64,000 nt of DNA from Cyclobacteriaceae bacterium YHN15 (GTDB taxonomy: Bacteria; Bacteroidota; Bacteroidia; Cytophagales; Cyclobacteriaceae). The notes beneath the pieces were generated by a model. The model did no database searches. It was not told where the DNA came from and worked only from the letters and a program-made list of their open reading frames with translations. A program made the translations under genes and the position numbers. Positions 51,889-61,653 of this stretch are shown here, piece by piece; the stretch's first letter is position 1; each line of letters opens with the position of its first letter. The DNA lies in NCBI GenBank assembly GCA_003797895.1, contig RKQB01000006.1, forward strand, positions 186,001-250,000. The letters are read 5' to 3'.

Positions 51889-54120
51889 ATGAAAAAGAAG
51901 AAAAATGTTTTTGGAAACATAGTGGACAATGTGGGAAAAGTATTGAAAAAATTATTCAAGCCTGAATCTAATCTAACCCAAAATGCTGATAAACCTAAAG
52001 TTATAGGATTATTAAATACTTCAAGGGAAGAAGTCGAGGGTACATTGACTATTTTAGAAGGCAATCTTCCCAATGATATACATGGCGTTTTTTATGTTTC
52101 CCTGCCGGTGGGCTCTGTCAATTCAGCTGGACTGCCATTTCCCGAGAAAAATCCTGACGGAAGCAAGAACAAGGAATTTGGATCTCCCATCATGAATGGG
52201 GATGGCTTGGTCATTCAGGTGGATCTCAATCAAAAACCATTACCACGCGTTAAAACTAAGCTGATGAAAACGCCATGCTATTATGCTGATGAGGCTACCC
52301 GATATGGTACCGAGCATCATGGTCTCTTGGGGTTTCGGAATTTGGGAATCACACGGATGAGTTTGGCCCTCGGGGCTAGAAATGAATTAAATACAGCGGT
52401 ACAACCCATACTTTTTAAAGGACAAAAACACCCCGCCTTGTTAGCAACCTACGATGTGGGCCGGCCTTTTGTCCTCGATCCCAAAACCATGGAAATTCAT
52501 CTTCCCATCAGTAAATCCACGCAATGGATGAATGCCCAGCCTCCTATGGTTCCCTGGCCATTTGGAGTGGTGCAGACTACTGCCCATCCTGTTTTTGATC
52601 CAAGGACAAAGGAGCTGTTTTCGGTCAATTATTCGCGCAGTAAATCCTCCTTTTCACAGATGGAGTTTACCCTTCATCATATGCGCAAAAACAAGGGGCT
52701 TTTTCTCAAATTATTGGAAGCCTTGGCCCATGAAATAGTGGATCATCCCGATATTCATCATGTAAAATCCAGATTACAGACTTTTTTGAAAGAATTGCCT
52801 TCTCAATTGAAGACAGACCATGAGGTGGAACATGGAAAAAAACATGAGGTATTTATGTACCTTCTAAGATTTGATGACATAGGTTCTTCTACCCGATGGG
52901 AGGTGTTTGACCAATACGGAGAAAAGCTGGTTATCGATGAATGCATGCACCAAATGGGCATCACAGAGGACTTCATCATCTTGACCGATTGTGCTTTTAA
53001 ATTTGGCCTTGACTTGATGTTTGACAATCCATTTCCGGAAAGTAAAATTATAGAAAGGTTGATCCGCAGACTGACTACTGTCCGAATGGATCCTTTTACC
53101 GAAACCTATATCATCAGAAGGGCAGATTTGGACCCGGCACAGAATAAGGTAACAGCCTATAAACTGAAAGAGCCCATTCCTTATGAGACCATTCATTATT
53201 CCTGTGATTATGCCAATCCTGATGGCATCGTCACATTGTATGGCATCCACAATGCTGCAACTTGTATTGCCGAATGGGTGAGGACTTTTGATATCAGGGC
53301 CACCGACGGCAAACCTGTTGACCCTGAATATTACAGTCTTTTTGCAGTGGGTAGCATGGATGTAAGCAGATTGGGTAAATGGCGCATCAATACTAAAACC
53401 CTTGAGCTTGAAAAAGATAATTCGGCAGTTTTTGAAAGTGCAGGTAATTATGAAGAGGAAAAAATCGGTCCCAATACCTGGACCATGGTGCTTTATACTT
53501 ATCGTGATATCATTTCTGCTGAGCGGAATGTGCCCACCATCAAGCAATTGTGGTTTGTAAGTGCAGGTGCGGATGAAAATCTGCTGACGGAATTCGTCTG
53601 GAACCTGTACAAAGATTATCCACACCGTAAAATCAGTCTGGAAGAAGTCAAAAAAATCACCAAAAAGGGTGTTCCGGTCTGCTTGCAGAGAATTAATCTT
53701 GAAACCATGCAACCGGAAGACTTATTTCAGTTTTCGAATAAAGTGTATTGCAGGGGGGTTCATTTTATACCCAGAAAATCCAGAGACCTACAAATTCCCG
53801 AGGAGTTGGACGGCTACCTATTTTGTCCGGTCCAAAAAGGTTATATCAATGAAGAGGGAAATTGGGAATTTAGCAGTGAATTTTGGGTTTTTGATGCTAC
53901 CGATATCGCCAAAGGCCCTATTTGTAAGATGAAACATGAGGGAGTAAAATTTGCATTTACCTTACATACAGCCTGGCTCGAGGAGGCCGTTTCGGAAACC
54001 CTGCCCAAGCCATTTACCATCAAGGAAGATTACGGGGAAGTCATTTCCAAAATCCCTAAAATGGAGGGAGAAAAGTTCTTGGAACCGTTTTTTGAGCAGA
54101 ATATTTATCCACATTTCTAA
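51889..54120 (+). CDS. Carotenoid oxygenase family (RPE65/CCD-like) protein
   Basis: 743 residues, longer than the usual 480-600. The N-terminal part begins with a basic segment and ILEGNLPNDIHGVFYVSLPVG near 58, the family entry motif. The four iron-ligand histidines can be placed in TTAHPVFDPRTK near 228, DECMHQMGITEDF near 350, LYGIHNAATCIAEW near 453 and FTLHTAWLEEA near 692. Such enzymes split carotenoids, stilbenes or related polyenes. The stop overlaps the start of the kinase-cyclase gene by one base (TAATG), so the two products are made together. The substrate is not known. Confidence 0.85.
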   Translation: MKKKKNVFGNIVDNVGKVLKKLFKPESNLTQNADKPKVIGLLNTSREEVEGTLTILEGNLPNDIHGVFYVSLPVGSVNSAGLPFPEKNPDGSKNKEFGSPIMNGDGLVIQVDLNQKPLPRVKTKLMKTPCYYADEATRYGTEHHGLLGFRNLGITRMSLALGARNELNTAVQPILFKGQKHPALLATYDVGRPFVLDPKTMEIHLPISKSTQWMNAQPPMVPWPFGVVQTTAHPVFDPRTKELFSVNYSRSKSSFSQMEFTLHHMRKNKGLFLKLLEALAHEIVDHPDIHHVKSRLQTFLKELPSQLKTDHEVEHGKKHEVFMYLLRFDDIGSSTRWEVFDQYGEKLVIDECMHQMGITEDFIILTDCAFKFGLDLMFDNPFPESKIIERLIRRLTTVRMDPFTETYIIRRADLDPAQNKVTAYKLKEPIPYETIHYSCDYANPDGIVTLYGIHNAATCIAEWVRTFDIRATDGKPVDPEYYSLFAVGSMDVSRLGKWRINTKTLELEKDNSAVFESAGNYEEEKIGPNTWTMVLYTYRDIISAERNVPTIKQLWFVSAGADENLLTEFVWNLYKDYPHRKISLEEVKKITKKGVPVCLQRINLETMQPEDLFQFSNKVYCRGVHFIPRKSRDLQIPEELDGYLFCPVQKGYINEEGNWEFSSEFWVFDATDIAKGPICKMKHEGVKFAFTLHTAWLEEAVSETLPKPFTIKEDYGEVISKIPKMEGEKFLEPFFEQNIYPHF

Positions 54121-57100
54121 TGAAAGAATTAAAGGAGGTTCAGAATTTACGTACCATTTCAGAAACAGATAGAAGCCGGCTATACTTGGGTAAACTCAAG
54201 GGGGATGTGGATATCCTGGTCAAAGAAGACACGACTGGGGATCTTTCCCGTCTCCACAATGAGATGGAAATTTCCTCCGGTCTTTTAAATAAGAAAAACC
54301 ATTCGCAAATGCAGGTTTACAATGGGCGATTGGTTTTGGTAAGGGATTATTTTGAAGGAAAAACCCTCAAGGAAAATATTCCTGCCCATGGTATGGATCT
54401 CCTGAGTTTTCTCCAACTCGCCATCAGTTTGGCTACCGAATTGATGCAATTGCATGAGAAATTTATCCTGCACAATGATGTTAACCCCAAAAATGTCATT
54501 GTGGATAAGTCTAAGACCTGCCATTTGATTGATTTTGAGTTCAGTTCCTCCCTACAAAATCTTGAAATTTCCTTCCAGCAGGCCTTGCCGGTCAATGGAA
54601 CGCTGGAATACATGTCTCCTGAGCAGACAGGTCGTATGAATAGAAAATTGGATTACCGGTCTGATTTTTATTCCATGGGAGCCACCTTTTATGAAATGCT
54701 TACAGGGAGACCCCCCTTTCAAAGTAACGATATTTTGGAAATGGTGCATAATCACCTGGCTATGGCTCCCTTACCTCCCAGCACCTTCCGGCCTGATATT
54801 CCTTCTTGTGTGGATAAGATTGTCCTGAAGCTATTGGCAAAAAATGCAGAAGACCGTTACCAGTCTCTTCCAGGTCTTCTTGTTGACCTCAATACTTGTA
54901 ATATCCACTGGGAAAAAAGTGGAATTATTCCCGATTTCGAACCAGGGACTACAGATATTGCCTCTCAACTGACCATTTCCCAAAAACTTTACGGAAGGAA
55001 AAAGGAATTGGAACTGTTGATAGCATGTTTTGATGCGGCATGCCAAGGACAAAAAATTCTGCTGTCCATAGGAGGGTACAGCGGTACAGGAAAGAGTGTT
55101 TTATGTAGGGAGTTACTCAAATACCTTGGTCCTAAAAATGGGATTTTTCTCAGCGGTAACTTTGAGGTGTTGGATAGACAAACACCCTATCTGGCATGGG
55201 TAAGGGCATTCAAAAAATTTGCAGATTGGTTATTGGTTCAGCCTGAAATGGTGCAGAAGGACTGGGCTCAAAGGCTTCAAAAAGAGTTAAAGGGCCTGGG
55301 CAATATATTGATTGACCTAGTTCCAAACCTGGCCTATATTCTGCCCAAACAACCTCAGCTGGTTCAGTTAAGCGGTTTCGAAAACCAACAGCGGGTACAG
55401 TATGCCATTAATGCCTTCATCAAAAGCATGGCATCTTCAGATACGCCCTTGGTTTTGTTTTTAGATGATTTTCAATGGGCAGATGAAGCTTCATTTGAGT
55501 TGTTGAAAAGTGTTTTCAATAACTATGCTTTGGGGAATCTGCTTGTTTTGGCTTCTTATAGGGACAATGAAACTCCTGAAAATCACCCCTTCCACCAGAC
55601 TTTTGCCCATCTTAAGGAGAATGCCCAATTAATTGGAATCCGTGCCGAAGAAATCCACATAAAGCCATTGAAGGAGGAGGATGTTTCTGACATGCTCTGC
55701 GATACTTTACGTATGTCCCCATTGGATGTGGCTCCTTTATCCACATTGTTGTATGGCAAGGCCAATGGGAATGCATTTGAAATCAACAAAATTCTCGAGA
55801 CCCTGTATGTTGAAAGGTTACTGAAATTTGACTACGAGACCAATCAATGGACTTGGGACATCAAGGAAATAGAAAATTACCATCTCAGTGACAATATTGT
55901 GGAGCTGTTGCTTTTCAACATCAGGAATTTGAATGATCAGGTCTTACGCCTTGTAAAGGTGGCGGCAGTCATTGGATTGGAATTTTCCCTGGACCAGATT
56001 GCCTTGATTACAGGTGAGGAAACATCAGTTATCCACAGACATTTTTGGCCCTTGATCCAACAAAGATCCTTATTGCCATTGAATACGGATTATCATTTTT
56101 TGCCGGATTATTATCAAATGATACAAAAGGAGGTCAGGTTCAAATTCGCTCACCCAAGGATTCAACAAGCCATATATCAGTTATTAGAGGAAAAAGAAAA
56201 AAACCGATTTCATTTCGATATTGGTTTGATCCTCCTTCAAAAATACCGGGGAAAAGAGAAGGATTATCCCTGGATCGATATTGCCAGGCATTTTTCCCTT
56301 GGGTTTGAACAGGTTCTGCTTTCCAAGGAGAAAGAGGAAATCGGAAGAATCCTCAAGGAAGCAGGCCATATTACCGCACAGTCAGCCTCATTTGATGTGG
56401 CCATGAATTTTACAGAAAAGGCCCTGAAGTGCCTGGAAAATGAACTTTCGACATTTGAAAAATTCCAGCTTCACCTTAATATGTTGGAGTATTCCTTTTT
56501 GGTGAAAAAAGGAGGGGATCAGGAAAAATTTAAAAAGATGGCCATGGATCTGGCTCAAAAGCCGGCGGATAGATTAGCGGTCTATGAACTGTTGATCCGA
56601 GGTTTGGATTTTGGTAACCATCCCAAGGAAGCCATTGAAATTACGCGAAGGGCTCTAGCAGAGGTAGGGATTGACATTCCTGAGAAAGCTAAAAAAATCC
56701 AGGTTATCTGGAAGGCAATCAAACTTAATATTTCTCTTCCCTCTAAAAAATTTGACCAGATTCCAAAACTTCCATTAGCAACTGATGAGGAAACAAAAGC
56801 AATTTTTAAAGTTTTATTGGCAGCTTTGCCACCATATTTTTTCTCAAATATCGAAACGTATCCTATTCTGATATTTCAAATAATTGAGCTGACACTCAAA
56901 AAAGGGGTTACGCCTGAATCGCTCCCGGGACTGGCCTCCTATGGCTTGATTCTTTCCGGCGCCATGAAAAAACCCGACCAAGGTTACCAAGTCGTTAGGG
57001 AATCTTTCAAATTGTTGAAAAGTATTCCAGGGGCGGAGAAATATGCCGCCACCAATATTATGATCTATATAGCCTTTATTGCCCACATTAAGGATAATGT

Positions 57101-59234
57101 GAGGGAGCAGTTGCATATGGCTTTGGAAGGCGTCCAAAAAGGATTGGCTGCAGGTAACATGGAATATGCTTCCTGGAACATGCTATTTGACGTTTTGATC
57201 AAGTATCAACTGGGTGTGGATTATCAGGAACTGCTGGAGCATGGAAAAGAAGTTTCAAATTTTCAGAGACAGTACAATTTTCACAATCAGGAAGCTCATT
57301 TGGCCATTTGCTTGAAGGCAGTGCAATTAATGATGGCTGAACCCAATCATTGGACAGAGGATCTGCAGGAATTCAATATGGAAGAGGAAGCCTATTACCT
57401 CAATGCCCTAACAGAAAAGAATGCTGTTTATTTGGTGGGCTATTATGGGATTAAAGGTTCATTAAACTTGTGGTATGGAAAATACCACGATGCTTTTGAC
57501 TTTTTCGTGAAAATGGAGGAACAATTGCCGAATCAAGTGCCTTCCTATTTGAACCATTGTTATCTCTTTCAATATGCTTTGACCTGTTCTTTTTTGGCAG
57601 CAAAAACAGGGGAAAGGAAATTATTGGGAACGGATTTGATCAAGGTAATCAAAGCTGAAATCAAAAGACTGAAAGTCTGCGCCCAATTAAATCCCCAATC
57701 AGATACTCCCCTGTATTTGTTTTTGGAAGCCCAATTGGAATGGATCCAACATAAAGAGGTCAATCAGGAAAAATTTGAAAGCAGCATCAAATTGCTTGAG
57801 GAACTTGGCTTTCCCATGATGTATGTGCTGTTTTGCGAATGGTATGCGGACATCCTATTGGCAAAGGACAAGGCCAAACATGATTATTACCGGAATTGTG
57901 CCATTCTGCAATCCAAGCAGATGAAGACAGATGCCAAAACACAGCATCTTCTCAATTCTATACTTCCAGAGCAAGCGCCAAAGCCCAAAGAGTTTTCTTC
58001 CTATAAGAGCGCTGCCTCCCTTCATGATATAGCTTTGGATACCAAAACTTTAGTGAAAACCATGCAGGCATTGGTGACAGAAATAAAAGTGGAAAGTCTT
58101 CTACAAAAGCTGTTGACTTATGCCATGGAAAATACAGGGGCACAGGAGGGCCATTTTGTGATCAATAGAAATAATACATGGATGGTGGAGGTTTCCATTA
58201 CGGCCAACCATACCCTTCATACTGAATTTCCCAGAATTAATTTAGAAGACTCAGACCATGTCAGCCGGGCTATTATTCAATATAGTGGTAAGACCCAAGA
58301 ACCATTGGTTATTTCAAATGCACTTCTTACACCGCCATTTGACAAGGATGCTGTGGTATTACATAAAAAAATAAAATCCGTGCTCTGTATTCCTTTTATT
58401 AATCAGTCCAAAATTTCCGGTATCATTTACCTTACCCATAGTCAGACAGTAGATGCCTTTAATGTTGAACATATATCACTCATGCGTCTCATGGCAGGGC
58501 AAATAGGCACCATCATTGAAAATGCCCTGCTCTATGAAAGCATGGAAAATCAGGTCAGAGAAAGAACAAAACAATTGGAGGAGGAAAAGCAGAAAAGTGA
58601 AAATCTCTTGCTGAATATCTTGCCCAGAGAAGTGGCTTCTGAACTGATTGAAAAAGGGAAGGCCTCAGCTAGACACTATGAAAGCGTTTCCGTTATGTTT
58701 GTGGATATCATGGGCTTTACCCAGATAGCGGATAAAATGACACCTGACGAACTGGTCAAAAATCTTGATTTGATGTTCTCGCGTTTTGATAAGATTACTG
58801 CGGATTTTGGATTGGAAAAAATCAAAACCATTGGGGATGCCTATATGGTTGCGGGAGGGATTCCTGTGCCTAGTACAGATCATTTGCATAAAATTGTCCT
58901 TTCTGCATTTGAAATCCTTGACTTTATGGAAGCTTTCAATCTGGAGAAAAAGGCGCAGGGAGCATTCTGTTTTGAAGTCAGAATAGGGATCCATCATGGA
59001 CCTGTCGTTGCGGGAGTGGTTGGGGATAAGAAATTCGCTTACGATATTTGGGGAGATACTGTCAATATTGCTGCCAGAATGGAGGAAAATTCAAAACCAG
59101 GAAGGATCAATGTTTCAGAAGATACTTACAAATTGGTAGCCGACAAGTTTGAGGGGGAAGATAGAGGGGAAATTCCTGTTAAGAATAAAGGAAAATTGAA
59201 TATGTATTTTGTAAATGGGAAAAAATTGACCTGA
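54120..59234 (+). CDS. Kinase / AAA-ATPase / GAF / class III cyclase receptor protein
   Basis: 1704 residues. A Ser/Thr kinase domain lies at about 20-265: possible lysine in VKED near 35, catalytic loop HNDVNPKN (118-125), and DFE instead of DFG (138-140), with YMSPEQTGRMN. An AAA/STAND ATPase covers about 295-620 (Walker A GGYSGTGKS, Walker B VLFLDDFQWADEAS), then a long helical TPR-like region to about 1270. A GAF domain occupies about 1320-1465, then a coiled coil. The cyclase domain is at 1515-1704 (MFVDIMGFTQ; KIKTIGDAYMV; YDIWGDTVNIAARM). Lysine and aspartate at the base-recognition places point to ATP as substrate, so cAMP. It is coupled to the carotenoid oxygenase upstream. Confidence 0.88.
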   Translation: MKELKEVQNLRTISETDRSRLYLGKLKGDVDILVKEDTTGDLSRLHNEMEISSGLLNKKNHSQMQVYNGRLVLVRDYFEGKTLKENIPAHGMDLLSFLQLAISLATELMQLHEKFILHNDVNPKNVIVDKSKTCHLIDFEFSSSLQNLEISFQQALPVNGTLEYMSPEQTGRMNRKLDYRSDFYSMGATFYEMLTGRPPFQSNDILEMVHNHLAMAPLPPSTFRPDIPSCVDKIVLKLLAKNAEDRYQSLPGLLVDLNTCNIHWEKSGIIPDFEPGTTDIASQLTISQKLYGRKKELELLIACFDAACQGQKILLSIGGYSGTGKSVLCRELLKYLGPKNGIFLSGNFEVLDRQTPYLAWVRAFKKFADWLLVQPEMVQKDWAQRLQKELKGLGNILIDLVPNLAYILPKQPQLVQLSGFENQQRVQYAINAFIKSMASSDTPLVLFLDDFQWADEASFELLKSVFNNYALGNLLVLASYRDNETPENHPFHQTFAHLKENAQLIGIRAEEIHIKPLKEEDVSDMLCDTLRMSPLDVAPLSTLLYGKANGNAFEINKILETLYVERLLKFDYETNQWTWDIKEIENYHLSDNIVELLLFNIRNLNDQVLRLVKVAAVIGLEFSLDQIALITGEETSVIHRHFWPLIQQRSLLPLNTDYHFLPDYYQMIQKEVRFKFAHPRIQQAIYQLLEEKEKNRFHFDIGLILLQKYRGKEKDYPWIDIARHFSLGFEQVLLSKEKEEIGRILKEAGHITAQSASFDVAMNFTEKALKCLENELSTFEKFQLHLNMLEYSFLVKKGGDQEKFKKMAMDLAQKPADRLAVYELLIRGLDFGNHPKEAIEITRRALAEVGIDIPEKAKKIQVIWKAIKLNISLPSKKFDQIPKLPLATDEETKAIFKVLLAALPPYFFSNIETYPILIFQIIELTLKKGVTPESLPGLASYGLILSGAMKKPDQGYQVVRESFKLLKSIPGAEKYAATNIMIYIAFIAHIKDNVREQLHMALEGVQKGLAAGNMEYASWNMLFDVLIKYQLGVDYQELLEHGKEVSNFQRQYNFHNQEAHLAICLKAVQLMMAEPNHWTEDLQEFNMEEEAYYLNALTEKNAVYLVGYYGIKGSLNLWYGKYHDAFDFFVKMEEQLPNQVPSYLNHCYLFQYALTCSFLAAKTGERKLLGTDLIKVIKAEIKRLKVCAQLNPQSDTPLYLFLEAQLEWIQHKEVNQEKFESSIKLLEELGFPMMYVLFCEWYADILLAKDKAKHDYYRNCAILQSKQMKTDAKTQHLLNSILPEQAPKPKEFSSYKSAASLHDIALDTKTLVKTMQALVTEIKVESLLQKLLTYAMENTGAQEGHFVINRNNTWMVEVSITANHTLHTEFPRINLEDSDHVSRAIIQYSGKTQEPLVISNALLTPPFDKDAVVLHKKIKSVLCIPFINQSKISGIIYLTHSQTVDAFNVEHISLMRLMAGQIGTIIENALLYESMENQVRERTKQLEEEKQKSENLLLNILPREVASELIEKGKASARHYESVSVMFVDIMGFTQIADKMTPDELVKNLDLMFSRFDKITADFGLEKIKTIGDAYMVAGGIPVPSTDHLHKIVLSAFEILDFMEAFNLEKKAQGAFCFEVRIGIHHGPVVAGVVGDKKFAYDIWGDTVNIAARMEENSKPGRINVSEDTYKLVADKFEGEDRGEIPVKNKGKLNMYFVNGKKLT

Positions 59235-59359
59235 TCCTGCTAAGTAAGTTCTTTGGGCTTTTTTCAAAGTGTTTTACTACTTTATTATTTGGTTTTTAAC
59301 TTTGGCAAAAAGTCTTAATTTGAGGACTTATCTATATTTTCTTAAATATTTTTCGCAAA

Positions 59360-60493
59360 ATGGTACAAAGGCTACTTTCTTGGATCAAGGCACCCATTAT
59401 TTTTGTATTGAGAAAACCGGTTATCAGGGTATCCAAAAAGGTGTCTTCTTCGCCGGATAAAGAATTTGTTTTCCAGAGACTTTCAGAACTGTATCATGAT
59501 ATTGTGGATAAACCTGAACCCAAAAATGGGGCACTCTATGAAATTAATCTAAAGTCTGGTACAACCATCATTTTTTCGGACCATCATAAGGGCAATAGGG
59601 GAAAAAGTGATGAATTCCGTTATGCTGAGAAGAACTATTTAGCTGCCCTGGATTATTATGAAAATAAAAAGGCAAACTACATCAACCTGGGCGATTCAGA
59701 AGAATTCTGGAAATTCAACATTTTCTCCATCATGAGTCATAACCATGAGACTTTTGAGGCAGAGAAAAAATTTGTAAAAAGAAATGCCTTTTTCAAAATC
59801 TATGGCAATCATGATATCTTCTGGAAAATCGATCCCTTTGCCAAAATGTACCTTTGGCAGCTTTATGATAAGGCCATCAATATTTATGGGGGCATTGTCA
59901 TCAGGGTGAAATATGAGGATGGCCGACATATAGATGTGTTTTGTACCCACGGGCATCAAGGGGATAAAAAATCAGATGGGAATAAATTTTCAGTTTGGTT
60001 TGTGGCTTACATCTGGGCTCCGCTTCAGTCTTTTTTGGAAATTAATATCAATACTCCTGCCAAAACCCAAGGTGAAAAAACCCTGCATAACAAATTAATG
60101 TATGATTGGAGTCAAGAGCAGAAAAACCTGGTTCTGATCACAGGTCATACGCATCAACCCATTTTCCATTCCTACAGTCATATTCAAATATTAAGAGAAA
60201 GACTCGCAGAAGCGGTTAAGAATGGAAACTCTGCGCAAGTTGAAGAACTGGAAGAAAAAATCAAAAGACATCCTAGCCAATGTAATGGCAATGGGGCTTC
60301 CAATTCTAAATACAAGCCTACCTATTTTAATGCGGGTTGTTGCTGCTTTAGTGACAACAGTATCAGTGGAATCGAAATATCAGATGGATTTGCCCGATTG
60401 GTACGTTGGTATGATTCGGTCGGGGAAAGCAAAAGGGAAGTGCTGGAGGAGTTGCCATTGCAGGAATTGAGGCATATGTTTTTTGATTCCTGA
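59360..60493 (+). CDS. Calcineurin-like metallophosphoesterase
   Basis: 377 residues. The metal motifs are in order: IFSDHHKGNRG near 73 (D-x-H variant DHH), NLGDSEEFW near 110 (GD), YGNHDIFWK near 150 (GNHD), CTHGHQGDKK near 195 and ITGHTHQPIFH near 260 (GHTH). The N-terminus has a hydrophobic stretch (APIIFVLRKPVI), perhaps membrane-associating. The substrate is unknown; the family includes nucleotide and phospholipid phosphoesterases. It follows the cyclase by 125 bases on the same strand. A role in degrading the cyclase product is possible, but nothing in the sequence proves it. Confidence 0.85.
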   Translation: MVQRLLSWIKAPIIFVLRKPVIRVSKKVSSSPDKEFVFQRLSELYHDIVDKPEPKNGALYEINLKSGTTIIFSDHHKGNRGKSDEFRYAEKNYLAALDYYENKKANYINLGDSEEFWKFNIFSIMSHNHETFEAEKKFVKRNAFFKIYGNHDIFWKIDPFAKMYLWQLYDKAINIYGGIVIRVKYEDGRHIDVFCTHGHQGDKKSDGNKFSVWFVAYIWAPLQSFLEININTPAKTQGEKTLHNKLMYDWSQEQKNLVLITGHTHQPIFHSYSHIQILRERLAEAVKNGNSAQVEELEEKIKRHPSQCNGNGASNSKYKPTYFNAGCCCFSDNSISGIEISDGFARLVRWYDSVGESKREVLEELPLQELRHMFFDS

Positions 60494-60575
60494 TTCCTTA
60501 AAATGTGGATAATTATTGTTGTTTTTCAATTATACCCTGAATGATTTTGGTATTTATGCCTAACTTTAACCAAAT

Positions 60576-61049
60576 ATGTCCGGACAAATCACTGCAATGA
60601 TCCAATCTTTTTATGATTCCTTTTCAAAGGGAAATGTAGAGGAAATGGTATCCCATTACCATTCAGAGGCTGAATTTGAGGATCCGGCCTTTGGAAAGCT
60701 CAAAGGAGAAGAAATCAAATATATGTGGAGGATGTTGGTAAAGAGAAGTAAGGGGGAATTGTCGGTAACTTATTCCGATATAAAAGAAAAAGGAGACAAA
60801 GGATCGGCCAAATGGATTGCTGTTTATCCTTTTGGTCCCCTAAAAAGAAAAGTGACCAATCATATTCAGGCCGAATTTGAATTTAAAGATGGAAAAATCA
60901 TCCGGCATAGGGATCGCTTTAGTCTGTGGAAATGGTCCGGGCAGGCTTTGGGCTGGAAAGGATGGTTACTGGGATGGACTGCTATTTTTAAAAAGCAGTT
61001 CCAGCAACAATCCAGAAAGTTTTTGGCCAAGTTTCAAGGGAGCTATTGA
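60576..61049 (+). CDS. NTF2-like (SnoaL-type) protein
   Basis: 157 residues with the cone-shaped NTF2 pattern: IQSFYDSFSKGNVEEMVSHY at the N-terminus, EAEFEDPAFGKLKGEEIKY near 30, and VTNHIQAEFEFKDGKIIRHRDRFSLWKW near 90-118. Members are enzymes or small-molecule binders; no catalytic residues can be named. Its last 7 bases overlap the 3' end of the convergent MarR-type gene. Confidence 0.82.
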   Translation: MSGQITAMIQSFYDSFSKGNVEEMVSHYHSEAEFEDPAFGKLKGEEIKYMWRMLVKRSKGELSVTYSDIKEKGDKGSAKWIAVYPFGPLKRKVTNHIQAEFEFKDGKIIRHRDRFSLWKWSGQALGWKGWLLGWTAIFKKQFQQQSRKFLAKFQGSY

Positions 61050-61477
61050 CCCGAAAGATCCTCTATTACTTTGTCCATTAAACTTCTTAGCCTGGACTTG
61101 TCTCTTTCTGTCCATCTTTTCAATCTTTCCATAACGGTTTCGGGAATAGACTCGGCTTTGTTTTTTAGTGATTTTCCCGGGTAGGTTAACTGTATCACTA
61201 CTTTGCGTTCATCTTCTTCACTTCTTTCACGCTTGACTAAATTGGAAGCTTCCAGCCTTTTGAGCAAAGGCGTCAGCGTTCCGGAATCCAATTGCAATTT
61301 GTCTCCGATCTGGGATACCATCTGTCCATCCTGCTCCCACAACACCAGCATGACCAAGTATTGCGGATAAGTCAGTCCCAGAACTTCCAATGGTTCCCGA
61401 TAGGCCTGAGTAATCAACCTGGAGGCAACGTAGAAATTATAACCCGGATCCTGTTTTAATACTGACTCCTTTTCCAT
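61043..61477 (-). CDS. MarR-family regulator, OhrR-like but without cysteine
   Basis: 144 residues. The N-terminal helix GYNFYVASRLITQAYREPLE and TYPQYLVMLVLWEQDGQMVS match the OhrR branch of MarR proteins. The winged helix is LQLDSGTLTPLLKRLEASNLV, with the wing SEEDERKVVIQLT near 87. OhrR normally senses organic peroxide through a cysteine in the first helix; this protein contains no cysteine at all. It must therefore use another signal or act constitutively. It lies downstream of the double thioredoxin-fold gene (176-base gap) on the same strand. Confidence 0.85.
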   Translation of the reverse strand: MEKESVLKQDPGYNFYVASRLITQAYREPLEVLGLTYPQYLVMLVLWEQDGQMVSQIGDKLQLDSGTLTPLLKRLEASNLVKRERSEEDERKVVIQLTYPGKSLKNKAESIPETVMERLKRWTERDKSRLRSLMDKVIEDLSGQ

Positions 61478-61653
61478 ATCTAAATTAATTGATTACAATT
61501 GAATTTAGGGAAATTTATCAAATCCTACAAAGTTTTATAAAAAGAATTGGCTATTGGATTTTCATCTTTTCAAATAGGCTACTTTATATGCCAATTTTTT
61601 CCACTCGGAATGGCTGTTCCTCCATTCCCAAATCCGAAATCAGAATTCCCAAA

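Noticed and set aside
52864..53712. 282-codon minus-strand frame
   Set aside because: It is antisense to the carotenoid oxygenase, which keeps its histidine ligands in the plus frame; the antisense product has no domain pattern.
59269..59460. 63-codon plus-strand frame before the metallophosphoesterase
   Set aside because: It overlaps the real start of the phosphoesterase in another frame and has no supporting feature.
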